Assembly (NCBI GenBank): GCA_963575745.1
Contig: CAUYUJ010018485.1
Location: 126,001-190,000, forward strand
From: Prorocentrum cordatum
Lineage: Eukaryota > Sar > Dinophyceae > Prorocentrales > Prorocentraceae
Length of the DNA stretch: 64,000 bases
Direction of reading: 5' to 3'
The translations under genes were made by a program, and so were the position numbers. Positions 20,651-30,994 of this stretch are shown here, in pieces. Position 1 is the first letter of the stretch. Every line of letters begins with the position of its first letter. The notes under the pieces are model-generated. The model did not search any database. It was not told where the DNA came from and saw only the letters and a program-made list of their open reading frames with translations.

Positions 20651-21298
20651 TGCAATCGTTTCAAGGGTACTTCTGGTTGGCGTCCCAGAACTTGTGTTTT
20701 GGCACGATTCAGGATTGTCAGGTCGCTTCAGTAGCGTTGATTCGCGGCGTTGAATTCCCAGGAGGGGTGCGGTAGTACGGTTGAAGATATTCAGACGGTT
20801 GTCTTCCAACGGGGCTCTTCCCATAGTGCAGATAAATCCTTAGAGGACCCTATCAAGAGGGAGCTTGAAAAGGGGGGGTTCTTGAAACATGGATGATGAG
20901 TCTTGGGTTTACATGGGTCCTCCTCCTAAAGAAGCCTCTCGCAGAGGCAAGTATCTCGAGCCCGAGCTCGTCATTTAGTTGTGTGCACTCTCCCCGTCAA
21001 GGTACTCCGTTCCGTTCCGTTCCCCCCCCTGTGAAATCCATCTCGGGCAGGATACCTCTTCCAGGACGCGCCGCACAAGTTCAGAGCGGAGGCTGTGCCC
21101 TGCCAGGAGCGGCAGAAATCCACCCGTCCGCGGCATCGCGGCCCGCAACGCAACCCGCCAGGCCGTGGTGCTGATCCGGAGGCGTTCTCGGCAGCGCACT
21201 GGCGGGATGGGGCCGAGAGGGTGGCCCTCTTGGAAGACATGGGCTTCTCGGATGGGACCGGCTCCAGGCCGTGGAACACAATATTAATATTTGCATGC
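20651..21298. other. No confident gene; weak coding-like stretch near 21180
   Basis: A plus-strand frame at 21095-21301 contains EAFSAAHWRDGAERVALLED, which looks more protein-like than its neighbours, but I recognise no family and no splice signals decide it. Confidence 0.2.
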
Positions 21299-21339
<41 letters not shown>

Positions 21340-21340
21340 G
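21299..21340 (+). repeat. (GAT)n microsatellite
   Basis: Perfect GATGATGAT run, followed by AT-rich sequence to about 21560 with frequent ATTAT/AATAAT motifs. Confidence 0.95.
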
Positions 21341-21984
21341 TACTAGTGATTATTGCTATGATAAATAATGTTACGGATCATACTGTTAGGAACATTATTA
21401 CTACTAATCCCAACAATCGTACTTAGAAGCTGAGAATAGCAATCCTACTCATATTATGAATACACATTTTAACACTATTACGAATAATAATATTACGAAT
21501 CTTAAGCAGACAATTCATGTTACCAATACTTGGCATACTACTCATAGTACTGATAATAAAAGACAGCTGCACAAACATACGCTCAGAGTTAAGAGGATCT
21601 TTAGTCCAGACAGCTGATTTTACTCCAAGTGCGCTCTTGAGCAGTAGTCCATGCCTAGATCTACAATTTTACAAAAAGCCCCGAGACAACGCCCAGGCTC
21701 CAGCCCAGATTCTTGACCTGCCGAAGCGAAATCTGGAGTGTGTGAACGTTGCGCAGGCAGCGCTCGCCGTGGAGCCGAGGTGCCCAGGAGCCCCCACGGC
21801 TGGAAGACGAGCAGGGCGTCGGAGGTCTGGGGCCGTGGCGGAAGCCGACGTGGCACGCCGCACGGGCGGCGCGATGGAAGCTGTCCGGCTGAGGGGGGGA
21901 GACGGGTGAAGTGGGTCCCGAGGGACACGGGCCTTGCAGTTAAAAGGAAAACTCAACAAATACTCCCAAATAGTCAAATATAGC
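21341..21984. other. AT-rich then GC-rich spacer, no gene recognised
   Basis: 21340-21560 is unusually AT-rich for this window. 21560-21984 has overlapping short frames without motifs. Confidence 0.4.
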
Positions 21985-22062
21985 CAACAAAATCGTTCCC
22001 CGACTATTGTTGGACTCTTTTTGAATATTCCTTCTGTGAAGGGACATGCCCGACTCAACCCT
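21985..22062 (+). repeat. Dispersed repeat shared with 49318-49395
   Basis: ACAAAATCGTTCCCCGACTA, TTTTTGAATA and AGGGACATGCCCGACT align in order with the copy at 49318. Confidence 0.6.
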
Positions 22063-22660
22063 GAAGGTTTCTTGCCGGTTTCGGGCCCTCAGGGCCCTCC
22101 ACAGCCCCAGGGCCTGTCGGAAAACGGCTCAGGATGAAGATCTCGCTCTGGGGGAACCCTCGGGGTCCAGGATCCGTTTCCCTCAGGACCCGCTTTCCCC
22201 CATGCTAAGGGAGAGTAGGACGAAGGAAAAACTCGGAGGAGGAAAAGGAACCGAAACTGCAACCCTTGCCTCGTTTTCGCCTTTTTGGGCCTCCTGGGAG
22301 GCCCTCGTCACCACCGCTGGATTCGCCTCGGAATTCTGGTCAGAAGGTGCCCAAGGAGAGGCCCAAGGAGTAGCGGTATCGGTACTTTTTGGTTTCCTCA
22401 GGTGAAGTAACACCGGCACCAGGATTTCCAAGGCGCTGGGGAAAGGCCTCGTGGTGGTGTGGTGACGCTATTTTTCTGCGCCGCTTTCGAGAAATCTCTG
22501 GACTCTAGCTCGGGGAGGCAGCGTGGACTTTCTGTCCAGTGGTGGTCCTGCTGGTGGTGCTGGTGTCGTTCGTCTTTCCTCCGAGGAACTGGGGTTGGGG
22601 TTGGTGATGGAGCTGGAGATTGGTCTCAGCGACGCTACGACGGCTTCACCCTGATCCAGA
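22063..22660. other. No gene recognised; region 3' of the GT8 gene
   Basis: Sequence immediately downstream of the minus-strand GT8 stop at 22669. Overlapping open frames on both strands show no motifs. Confidence 0.4.
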
Positions 22661-22668
22661 TGTTCCCT

Positions 22669-22980
22669 CTACTTCTGGGTGGAGTCATCATCATCCACGG
22701 ACTCCTGGCTTTCGAAACGTTCCCACGCTTTGCTCTCCAAATTCCAACTGACATGATCAGTGCCATCGGGAGCACCCTCGTTCGGCACCGTCGCAACGGA
22801 GAACTGGTTTGGCAGCCACTGTCCCGACATGCCAAGGTACATGTCTCCGAAGTCCCTCGGGCATTGAGCATCCCGCTTGAAATAACCTTCGGCGATGTTG
22901 TTCGTGTAATGGAAGCCCATCATCCAGAGCTTTTGCGGCTCAACATCCGCCACCGTGCAGCAGGCACTGAACGGAGCATC
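22669..22980 (-). CDS. GT8 gene, proposed exon 4 (C-terminal module, stop at 22669)
   Basis: The minus-strand frame from 22980 to TAG at 22669 encodes about 103 residues. It includes PQKLWMMGFHYTNNIAEGYF, GDMYLGMSGQWL and an acidic end, VDDDDSTQK. The protein-like composition contrasts with the Gly/Arg/Pro-rich shadows around it. It fits the second half of a small module common in dinoflagellate multi-domain proteins: an LYYY-type strand, then W-x-[MI]-G and an aromatic/acidic segment, then a W-rich end. The first half (GRKPIYVN, LYMYY) ends the preceding exon. An acceptor ACTGAG|GAT at 22981/22980 keeps phase 0 with the proposed donor at 24797. Other AG sites in the same frame (before AAC, GGA or CCG codons) could also work. 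Membership in the same gene is inferred from strand, frame and domain logic. Confidence 0.6.
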   Translation of the reverse strand, partial: DAPFSACCTVADVEPQKLWMMGFHYTNNIAEGYFKRDAQCPRDFGDMYLGMSGQWLPNQFSVATVPNEGAPDGTDHVSWNLESKAWERFESQESVDDDDSTQK

Positions 22981-23269
22981 CTCAGTTCCCTTCGAGTTCT
23001 GTGTTGAAAGTTGCAAATGCTCTTTGAGGGGCCCAGGGCCTGGGATTCTGGGTGCTCGCTTGCGGGATGGAGAGACGGAGGAGAGGGGGGTCCCCCGACG
23101 AACTTCCCAACGCACCTCCGGGGCCCTCGGAGCCTCGAATCCCAAGATGGCCACGAGCAACAACAGCCTTTGACTTTCCAACCGCTCTTTGATACTTTCG
23201 CGCTCGTACCCTTCTGGGCTTCTGCAGGGCGTAGGCGGTCCGCGAGGCCCCCGCAGGCGGGCACACCCC

Positions 23270-23790
23270 TGCCCCAGAAGCCCCCCCAAAAGGCCCCCCA
23301 AAAGGCCTCGAAGACGACCGGTAGGCCTCCAGGAGGGCGAGAGGCCCAAATTCTGCCCCCAGAGCCCCAAGAAGTCCCCAGGGGCCCTGAAACGTCTCCC
23401 ACGAGGTCGCCCCAGAGGCTTCCAAGAGGTCCCCGAGAAGCCCCGCAACAGGCGTGGAGGAGGACAAACCAGCAGCTACTGCACGCAGGCAGCACGCCGG
23501 ACCAAAGGGCAAACAATGCACGCGAAATCGGGCGCCGCGCATTCTCTCTTCTGGGGTCGGCGGAATGGTGTACTCCTCTTGCACCTCACAGCTGTCTTCG
23601 GCCCCGGAGAGAGAAACACGAAGTGGCTCGGGGAGCGCTCCAGTGCCAGGAAGGCACCCGAGACCGCCGAGATGCCTCGAGAAGCCACAACGAGGCCCTA
23701 GGAGGCTTTCAAGAGGCCCCCAAGAGGCCTCCGAGAGGCGCCCACGCAGAGGCATCCCAAGAGGCATCCAAGAGGACTCTGGCCCGTAAC
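23270..23790 (-). repeat. AAGAGGCCCC-type degenerate array
   Basis: Repeated CCCCAAAAGGCC, CCAAGAGGTCC and AAGAGGCCTCC motifs with about 11-14-bp period, in two blocks (23275-23450 and 23690-23790) around unique sequence. Confidence 0.65.
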
Positions 23791-23999
23791 CCAGGCGTGG
23801 TGGCGGGATGGTCCGAAGGCCACTATATCCGTCGCCCCCTGTTGATTCATCACAAGGGTGCCCAGCGTGCTAGATCCTTTCGATTCTGGTTTTGGTTCTT
23901 TTCCAAAAGAGCTTCCCCTGGGGCTTCGGCCGATCCCGCCGGGGTCCCGGAAAGGCCCCGCAACCACCTCAACGACCGCAACACAGTTTTCAAGACGGC

Positions 24000-24690
24000 T
24001 CAAGATGGCCTCTAAGATGGTCACGTTGGCCCGAGATGGCCTCCAAGATGGCCCAAGATGGCAACCACGTCGCCAAAGATGGTCCAAGATGGCTTCCAAG
24101 ACGGCCCGAGAGAGCCCAAGATGTCTTCAAGTTCGTCCAAGAAGCCTCCAAGACGGCCCAAGATGGCCTACGACTGGCCAAGAGGCCCCTAAGAGGCCTC
24201 CAAGACGTCCTCCAGGAAGGCCCCAAAGGGCAACAATCATTTATTTTCCTTAGGTTTTTGAAGGATTTTGGCGTTTTCTTTTTATCAGCTCTCCGACGGC
24301 CCAAGACGGCCGAAGAGGCCCCCAACATCGCCCCAAGAGCGCCCAAGAGGCCTCCACGATGGAGCCATAACAGCCCAAGAGGCCCCCAAGAGGGCCCCAA
24401 GAAGAGCCCAGGAAGGTCCAGGATGGCCCCGAAGACGCCGAAGATGACCTCCAAGACGGCCAAGATGGCCTCCAAGATGGCTCCAAGACGGCCAAAAAGG
24501 CCTCCAAGACAGCGAAGATGGCCCCAAGATGCACCCAAGACGGCCCCAGATGGCCTCAAGATGGCCTTAGACTGCCCAAAAGGCCCGCAAGAGACCTCCA
24601 AGACGGCCCAAGAGCCCTCCAAGACGGCCTCCTGGAAGGCCCGAAAGCTCGGAAACCACCTGGTCCGATAGCTCGCCCGACTCCGTGTTC
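24000..24690 (+). repeat. CCAAGATGGCC degenerate tandem array
   Basis: Dozens of copies of CAAGATGGCC/CAAGACGGCC at 12-15-bp spacing. A non-repetitive module in the middle (24230-24290, AACAATCATTTATTTTCCTT ... GGATTTTGGCG) recurs in the related arrays at 29437, 35818 and 39305, marking these arrays as one dispersed composite family. Confidence 0.8.
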
Positions 24691-24797
24691 CCCGACAGCT
24701 TTCGAAACCCACTCGGGGAACGCGTGGCCCGATAGCTTGGCCAAGCTCAAACCCAACTTTCGGCCACGCAAGCGCTTCCAAAAAGGCAAGGGGCGGC

Positions 24798-25593
24798 GGT
24801 GATTCGCCGTAGGCGTCTTCGATAGTACATATACAAAGGAGGTCCATCCTTTTTGTTAATGTTTACATAGATCGGCTTCCGACCGTTGTACTCCGTGGGC
24901 TTCATGGTCGTCCTCACGAAAGTGCCAGACAAGTCTGGTCGAACAGGAAAAGTAAAATTCAAGCTCGCGACACACTCTTTGCAACTTTCTGTGTCTTGCG
25001 TCGGGTCGAACGGAGTATGGCAACATTCTCCAGTCTGCTTCAGCACCGTCTGAAGCTCTTTCGTGAGATACTTTGAGTGCTTCCTAATGTCGCAGTAGTA
25101 CGCAGACCATTTCCTACAAGAGCCGAAGTTCTTGCCCGTGCAAGCGATTTCAGGTGCTCCAGGGCGACGGATAATTTCAAGCCTCCTCCTGACCGCATTA
25201 GTGGGCTTGGGGTAGCCCGTGAAGTGAGAGATGACGACATCCTTGGTGCAGTGGAACTCGCATTCTTTGCGTAAGCCTGGCTGGACGCCTACAATGTCGA
25301 CGCAATTGAATTCGCGAGGGACCTCGACGATCTTGTCCTTGTAGATTGCGTTCACTAGCTCCTGGTCAAGAATCTTCTCCCGCGAGCTCTCGGTTACCAT
25401 CTTAAGCATGCTTTTGAACACGTCCAAGTTTGGCTTGAAGAGCATTACTCCGCTGTTGAATTGATCCTTGCAGCCGTCCTTCGCCATCGCGATGTGCCCG
25501 TCGGGCAATGTTGTCTGGGTCAACAGCTCCTGGATCCGATCGTTGAATACGTACGTATCCGAATCTAAGAACAACACCTTCTCGAAAGGCAGC
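24798..25593 (-). CDS. GT8 gene, exon 3: glycosyltransferase family 8 catalytic core
   Basis: About 265 residues. The frame opens with LPFEKVLFLDSDTYVFND, whose DSD is the metal- and nucleotide-sugar-binding DxD motif of GT8 enzymes (glycogenin/galactinol-synthase type). DQFNSGVMLFKP follows (the conserved FNSGVM segment), then LDQELVN and VISHFTGYPKP, equivalent to the H-x-x-G-x-KP region that ends the GT8 fold. Two Cys-rich stretches (CTGKNFGSC, CYxxIRK, ECCHTPF, SCKECV) follow and suggest disulphides in a secreted or luminal protein. The exon then ends with GRKPIYVN and PLYMYY, the start of a C-terminal module. The acceptor TCAG|G at 25594/25593 is clear, and the preceding in-frame TGA confirms an intron. 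The 3' end is uncertain: reading through gives a stop at 24747, but splicing near 24797 joins the C-terminal module. The donor sugar cannot be predicted. Confidence 0.88.
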
Positions 25594-26626
25594 CTGACAG
25601 CAGTGGTTTTTCCATGAACAACTCAGGTGTTAGAAGTCCCCGTCTGCCCGCCAACCGCTCTACCATAAGCGTCACGCTTTTCCCCAACCGAGACCAGACA
25701 TGACATAACCCCCTCTGATTTCACGGTCGTGCTTCCCAAGCCGTAGACCGCCCCCCCGCCCCCCCCCCACCCCGAAAACAAGCGAGACTGGTCATGAGGA
25801 ACTCCCCTCTCCGTACAAGATGGCTGTGTCCTTGGCAGCCCTGTGTGGCACTCCTAGCCAGCGGAGTTCACTCAAGAAGCGTTGCTGCACTGCTTCGAAC
25901 GATATCGGACAGGAAGAACCCCATTGTGGTGATCCTGGTCGTGCCGGCTTCTTGAAGGGCAAGATCTGCCATGGGGGATCCGTCTCGGTGCATCTACTGA
26001 TGGCCTCGGCGGCGTGTGCAATCCCATGGCTGTTGCTCGGCTTGCGCTGGCTCTGCTTTCTCGTCTAGCTCGAATGATCGAGTGAGGGTGGCAACCCTCG
26101 AGACAGTGCTTGTGCTGACATTGTGTTACCCGTCTGAGCAGGAGTCGACCAAGAAACACATATAGACACACAAACACACACACTTAAGAGGTCTGGAAGG
26201 AATCATGGTATCGGTGCCATAATCCCCCTCCCTGGCGGCAGCGCTGGAGGCGCCGCCAATGGGTCCCAATGCCGATGTAACACAGTGGAGGCCAGTCCAC
26301 AAGAAACCTTCCCACAAGAAACCCAACCTTGAGACCCCATGGCGTCCATTGATTTTGGTGTGGGGACGGCACGCTTTCCGTAGCAAAACCACCGAAGCCC
26401 AAGAAACCCAGGACACCCTGGAGGCAAGCAAGGTGTTTCTTGGCATGGGTCTCCACTGTAGATTCGCGCGGACCTCCGGATAATCATGTTTTTGCCGTCT
26501 CTTCTTATCGAGCTGCAGCAGAAACTCGGATTGCCCCGGCACGGCCCCAGCAGCTCCTGCCGCTGGCCTCCTGACTAACCCCTGCCACCAGCGCGCCATC
26601 GGCCCCCCATGCCGTCGGGCAGCCTT

Positions 26627-26785
26627 GGAGGGGCCCAGGCACACACAAATACACACAAATCGTATGATTCCCAGAGTCTTTCCCAATAGTTCTTCCTTTC
26701 GTCTTCCCCCCGCTTCCCTCATTCTCCCATCTTTTCGTGGAAGTCGACGTTCAATTGTGTCTGTGTATTTTTTCCCCCTCCTGAA
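26627..26785 (+). repeat. Dispersed ~160-bp element, copy 2 of 4
   Basis: GGAGGGGCCCAGGCACACAC at the start and TTGTGTCTGTGTATTTTTTC-CCCCTCCTGA at the end. It lies in intron 2 of the GT8 gene. A partial match to its ACACA-rich start lies at 26145-26175. Confidence 0.65.
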
Positions 26786-26936
26786 GCCTCATTTCCTCGA
26801 GGAGGGGAAGGAGAAGGAGCCAACGCCAAAAAGGAAGGAGGAAAGACTGCCCTCCTGTCGTCCCCAACCACGGGCTGCCAGGCATGCCAGTCATCGGGAC
26901 CACCTCAAAGTAGCCACTGCGTCTTGCGAACGCCTG

Positions 26937-27011
26937 CGAATTCTGGGAAACCCATAAGTCGCCAGAAACACCTAGGGAATCTGGCGACCTATGGGTTTCC
27001 CATAGTTCGAA
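26937..27011. repeat. Long hairpin (about 30-bp stem)
   Basis: GGGAAACCCATAAGTCGCCA (26945-26964) is complementary to TGGCGACCTATGGGTTTCCC (26982-27001), and pairing extends outwards through TTCGAA. The loop of about 14 bases contains CCTAGG. The structure lies in a GT8 intron. Confidence 0.8.
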
Positions 27012-27279
27012 GTTATGGGAAAACAATAGATGGACGACTGCCACCAGTAGCCCCCCCAGTCTGCCAGGAGTTCTGACTCCTGGGGCTGGCACCCCACGGG
27101 TCCCTGCCACCAAGCCCGACTGGCCCTTGCCTTTTGGCCTGCCACCCTGGCTTGATGGTAAGTTCAATCTCGGGGACTGGCCCCCGCCGGTCCCTGTCTG
27201 TGGTTCGCACTGGCCCCTGCCCCTGGCATGCTGATGCGTGTTGCATTTCTTCTTGCTGGCTGGTATGATTAGCAAAGTC

Positions 27280-27640
27280 TTCGAATGGCGACCCCCACTT
27301 GCTCGCACCCATGCGTCAAAAATTGTCTGTTGTCCTTTCCTTCCTGGCGCCTGAACAGCCCCAAGACAAACCAGGGAACTTCCAGGTCGACCCAAGAACA
27401 CCTCAAGACGGCTGCAACACGCTCCCAGACAATTCCGACACCCATGCCAAGGGAGCTTCAGATGCCTCCGAGTTGCGCCCAAGGCCCTCTTTTGACGTCC
27501 AGACCACGGACACACTTGTCTAAGACGGCTCCAACACGCTTCAAGACAGTTCTGACACCCATACCAAAGGAGCTTCAGATGTCTCCGAGTTGCGCCCAGG
27601 GCCCTCATTTGAGGCCCAAATCATTGACACACCTGACTTT
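27280..27640 (+). repeat. Degenerate ~110-bp tandem pair (CAAGACGGCTGCAACACGCT type)
   Basis: Two copies around 27400-27500 and 27520-27620 share AAGACnGnTnCnACACGCTn, CACCCATnCCAAnGGAGCTT and GTTGCGCCCA. They are distantly related to the CCAAGA arrays. Confidence 0.6.
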
Positions 27641-28265
27641 GTTCAATGATGCGTAGTCGCTTCCCGAACATTGAGATCCAATTATATCCGAAAATCTCTA
27701 GGACTGCCCCACATGAACGCAGCAAGCCGCCAAACTACCATCGAAAGTCGCACCAAGAGAGCTTCAAGATGGCCTGAGGACCCTCTGACACACTCCCAGA
27801 TCGATCCCAACACGGGCCCAAGACCCGACCCGTTGACCCCACCTTGATTTTACCAAGCCTCTTCGGGGGAGCTCGGTAGAACAACCGCGCCCAAATCGCC
27901 CCAAGAGCATCATGAGGTCATGGTAGGTTTGTGGGATCATGGTATTACCAAGCCTTGGAGGCCAATTCAAGTTGTGCCAGATGTTTCAAGGTTTGCTGCG
28001 TCCCATGCATTCGGCAATATTTGGCATGAACGAAACTTGATGGGCCCCAAAGAGGACTTTGCAACGCCCCCGCCCAAATTGCCCTAGACGCCCTCATAGT
28101 GTGCACAATGATCTGCCCAGATGGCCCCAACATAATTCTACCGAGCCGCGTCGGCAGTGGGCATACTCGCGCACACATGTGTCCATGAATGTACATACAT
28201 GCGCATGCGCAAGTGGTTAACTAACGCGCACATGTGGTACATAAAAATCAACGTTGTTATAGCGC

Positions 28266-28798
28266 AACCTGAACACGTTGATCTTCTCGAAAGAGTCGTG
28301 CCAACGGGTTAAGAACCGCAGGTCGCAATCCTCTCCGCAATAATCTCTGTCCCAATTCGGGACGACCACCAGCTTCCAGCCAGCCTTCCTCAAGGTCTCT
28401 TGGTGCTTGTCCTTCATATTCTCGATCACGATGGCCACCATCATGTATCCCGGCGCGTGCTCTTGGATTGACCTCCCCAACAAGACCGCCCCGTCAATGT
28501 AGTCCATGTTTCTCTTGCCTGCGAACGTGACGATAGCTGTCTTCTTCTCAGGGGTCTTAATCTTTGCGTCAAGGGCAATCATGTGCGAGACGTTCTGCAC
28601 CCATGGGATGGTCAGGTAGTCCTTCTCTGGTGCCGCTTGGGTGTCCGATTGCTTCGTGGCAAAGCGGACGCCGTTCTTGGTGGCCATCAGGGTGATCCAG
28701 CCGGGGGGGTTCGCGATGCGGGCGCGCCGCCTGCCATCGTTCAGCTCTGCGGCCACCTCGAGGACGCTCACCACCTGCTCCAGCGCCACCTCCCCCAC
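28266..28798 (-). CDS. GT8 gene, exon 2: end of SH3-like module and N-terminal GT8 half
   Basis: About 177 residues. The first part, RRRARIANPPGWITLMATKN, closes an SH3-like 'RARI-x-x-P-x-GWITL' module often found in dinoflagellate proteins. After a linker, KKTAIVTFAGKRNMDYIDGA then LGRSIQEHAPGY, VIENMKD and LRKAGWKLVVVPNWD follow the first strands of a GT8 fold (AxVTxxxxx-Y-x-GAxxLxxSI). The exon ends with FEKINVFRL, the K-x-N-x-F-x-L helix that immediately precedes the DxD strand in exon 3. The acceptor ACCAG|GTG lies just upstream of 28798, with an in-frame TGA before it, so this is an internal exon. Phase is 0 at the start and 2 at the end. Frames on the same stretch from the other strand are Gly/Pro-rich shadows. 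Confidence 0.87.
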
Positions 28799-29039
28799 CT
28801 GGTTGCGCGATCATCGGCCCCGAACAAAAGCAACATGCCTGCCTGCCCATGCAAGTGCACGTTGCGGCGTAGAAGAATGCCGAGGGCTGCCTAGTAGAGC
28901 GTCTGTATCATATTCAAGCCCCTGCCAACATCTCGCCGCATGCATGGCCCCCCTCCTGAGGCCATGGCCCCTAATGTTATGTTGTTATCATCCCACTTGA
29001 GGACCACATCCCAGAACTAATTTCGAGCATCTGGAGCAG

Positions 29040-29105
29040 TGTCAAAAGAGTGTCGAAATAGTGTCGAAGCAGTGTCGGACGAGTGTCTCCCAGGGCCCGA
29101 CACGT
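29040..29105 (+). repeat. GTGTCGAA short tandem repeat
   Basis: Four or five copies of AGTGTCGAA/AGTGTCGGA at 14-15-bp spacing. Confidence 0.6.
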
Positions 29106-29239
29106 GAACACCTTGAGTTTGTGGGTATTTTTCTGGCGCTCGTAATTCTTTCTGGTGGTCAAGGCTAAAGCAGGTTGGAACATCATAACCCTGGTGGAAA
29201 ACAAACGGCCCGCGCTTCCGAGGCCACGTTCCCTCGAAC

Positions 29240-29880
29240 AGAGCTGTGGGTCCGCGTCCCGAGGCTCTGAGACGGCCCATGCAGGCAGCCAAGGGCACCA
29301 AGATGGCCCGAGAGGCATCGAAGACGGCCCAAGTCGGCCCCGGGGCGGCCCAATATGGCCCCAAGACTGCCCAATATGCATCCAAGAGGGGCCACAAAGG
29401 GCCACACTATGACCTCCGACAAGGCCCGCAGAAACCAAACTCATCGATGCCCCTTTGGTTTTGAAAGCGTTTCGCATTCTCGCCGTTCTGGACTTCCGTC
29501 AGCTCCAGACGGCCCAAGAAGCCTCCACGATGGCCCAAGAGGTCGCCAAGAGGGTCCCAAGATGGCCCAAGAGGTCCCACGATGGCAAAAGAGGTCCTAC
29601 GATGGCCCAGGAGGCATCCAAGACGTCCCACGAGGGCCTCCCGTGGGACCCAATACGGCCTTAGAAAACCTTCGGACGCCTTTTCGACGGCCCAAGACGG
29701 CCCCCCAGACACCCACGATACGCCCAAGAGGGCCCCAACGATAACCAAAGAGAATTATAAGACGGCGTCAGAGGGCCCCACGACGGCCCAAGAGGGTCCC
29801 GAGGATCCCGAAGGTTGCCCCACAGGAGGCCAAGACATCCCAAAACGGCTCACACGAGTTCCACGGGAGCTCCTAAGATG
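29240..29880 (+). repeat. CCAAGATGGCC degenerate array (intron 1)
   Basis: Repeated GGCCCAAGANGGCC motifs with the non-repetitive module at 29437-29510, as in the array at 24000-24690. Confidence 0.75.
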
Positions 29881-29914
29881 ATGACGCCGAATGTGTCACA
29901 TGTGATTGTCTTCC

Positions 29915-29985
29915 TCCTCCTCCTCCTCCTTCTCCCGTTCCTCCTCCTCCTCCTCCACCTCCTCCTCCTTCTCCTCACCATCCCC
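29915..29985 (+). repeat. (CTC)n tract leading into the CAT array
   Basis: CTCCTCCTCCTCCTTCTCCC-type sequence. Confidence 0.85.
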
Positions 29986-29999
29986 ATCGTCATCATCCC

Positions 30000-30064
<65 letters not shown>

Positions 30065-30125
30065 GCATCAGCATCAGCATCAGCATCATCATCACCATCA
30101 AACTCACACTCATCATCATCACCAC

Positions 30126-30157
<32 letters not shown>

Positions 30158-30593
30158 CCATCACCATCGCCATCATCATCATCATCATCATCATCACCAT
30201 CATCATGATCATCATCATCATCATCATCATCTTCATCATCATCATCATCATCTTCAACATCATCATTATCACCACCACCATCATCACAACCATCATCGTC
30301 ACCCCTTATCATCATCATTATCACCATCATCATCATCATCACAATCACACTCAACATCATCAGGACCAGCAGCACGGTCACCATCATCGTCATCGTCATC
30401 ATCACCATCATCATTCTCCTCATCCTCATCCTCATCACCACAGCCATCAGCATCATTATACTCATCGTCATCATCGTCAGCATCATCATCATCATGATCA
30501 CGCTTACCACCACCACCATCACCATCACCACTTTGATCACCATTACCATCACGCTCATCATCACCATTATCATCGGCTTCATCAACATCACTG

Positions 30594-30650
<57 letters not shown>

Positions 30651-30924
30651 ACATCATCGGCACCATCATCATCGGCACCACCGTCATCATCATCATCATT
30701 AGCATCATCATCATGCTCATGCTCATCACCACCACCACACGCACCATCATCTTCATCCTCATCCACATCCACATCCCCCTCGTCATCATCAGCATCATCA
30801 ACATCATCAGTATCAGCATCGACACCACCACCACCATCATCACCACCACCACCATCACCATCACCATCACCATCACCATCACCATCACCATCACCATCAC
30901 CATCACCATCACCATCACCACCAC

Positions 30925-30994
<70 letters not shown>
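29986..30994 (+). repeat. (CAT)n microsatellite, ~1 kb
   Basis: CAT/CAC/CAG trinucleotide tract, purest at 30003-30060 and 30925-30994. Generates poly-His, poly-Ile, poly-Ser and poly-Asp frames, none real. Confidence 0.95.

Larger units (their letters stand above)
22981..24797 (-). other. GT8 gene, proposed intron 3 (repeat-filled)
   Basis: Contains degenerate GAGGCCCCCAAGAGGCCTCC arrays (23290-23800) and CCAAGATGGCC arrays (24000-24690). Proposed donor ACC|GCCGCC, acceptor GAG|GAT. The donor is the least certain boundary of the gene. Confidence 0.45.
25594..28265 (-). other. GT8 gene, intron 2 with GC donor and AG|G acceptor
   Basis: The exon joins that preserve the GT8 fold are AGGTT|GCGCTATAAC at 28266/28265 and CTGTCAG|GCTGCC at 25594/25593. 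They join at phase 2 into an uninterrupted segment reading FRLLPFEKV at the junction, as the family requires. GT sites downstream in exon 2 are in the wrong phase for this acceptor. GC donors and a G after AG are features reported for dinoflagellate introns. The 2.67-kb intron carries one copy of the 160-bp dispersed element, a strong hairpin at 26937-27011 and no gene. Confidence 0.7.

Noticed and set aside
22459-23007. 183-codon plus-strand frame overlapping GT8 exon 4
   Set aside because: It is the antisense of the exon. The minus-strand frame has the better composition (aromatic residues, acidic tail) and fits the upstream GT8 exons.
25625-25690. tRNA-like segment on the minus strand (TGGTAGAGCGGTTGGC with a CTTCTAA loop)
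   Set aside because: The D-arm-like stretch is suggestive, but the anticodon stem does not pair well and no T-arm or acceptor stem can be formed. It may be a chance match or a decayed tRNA-derived fragment.
28569-28850. Minus-strand frame in a second phase over GT8 exon 2
   Set aside because: Gly/Arg/Pro-rich shadow of the GT8 frame; no family features.
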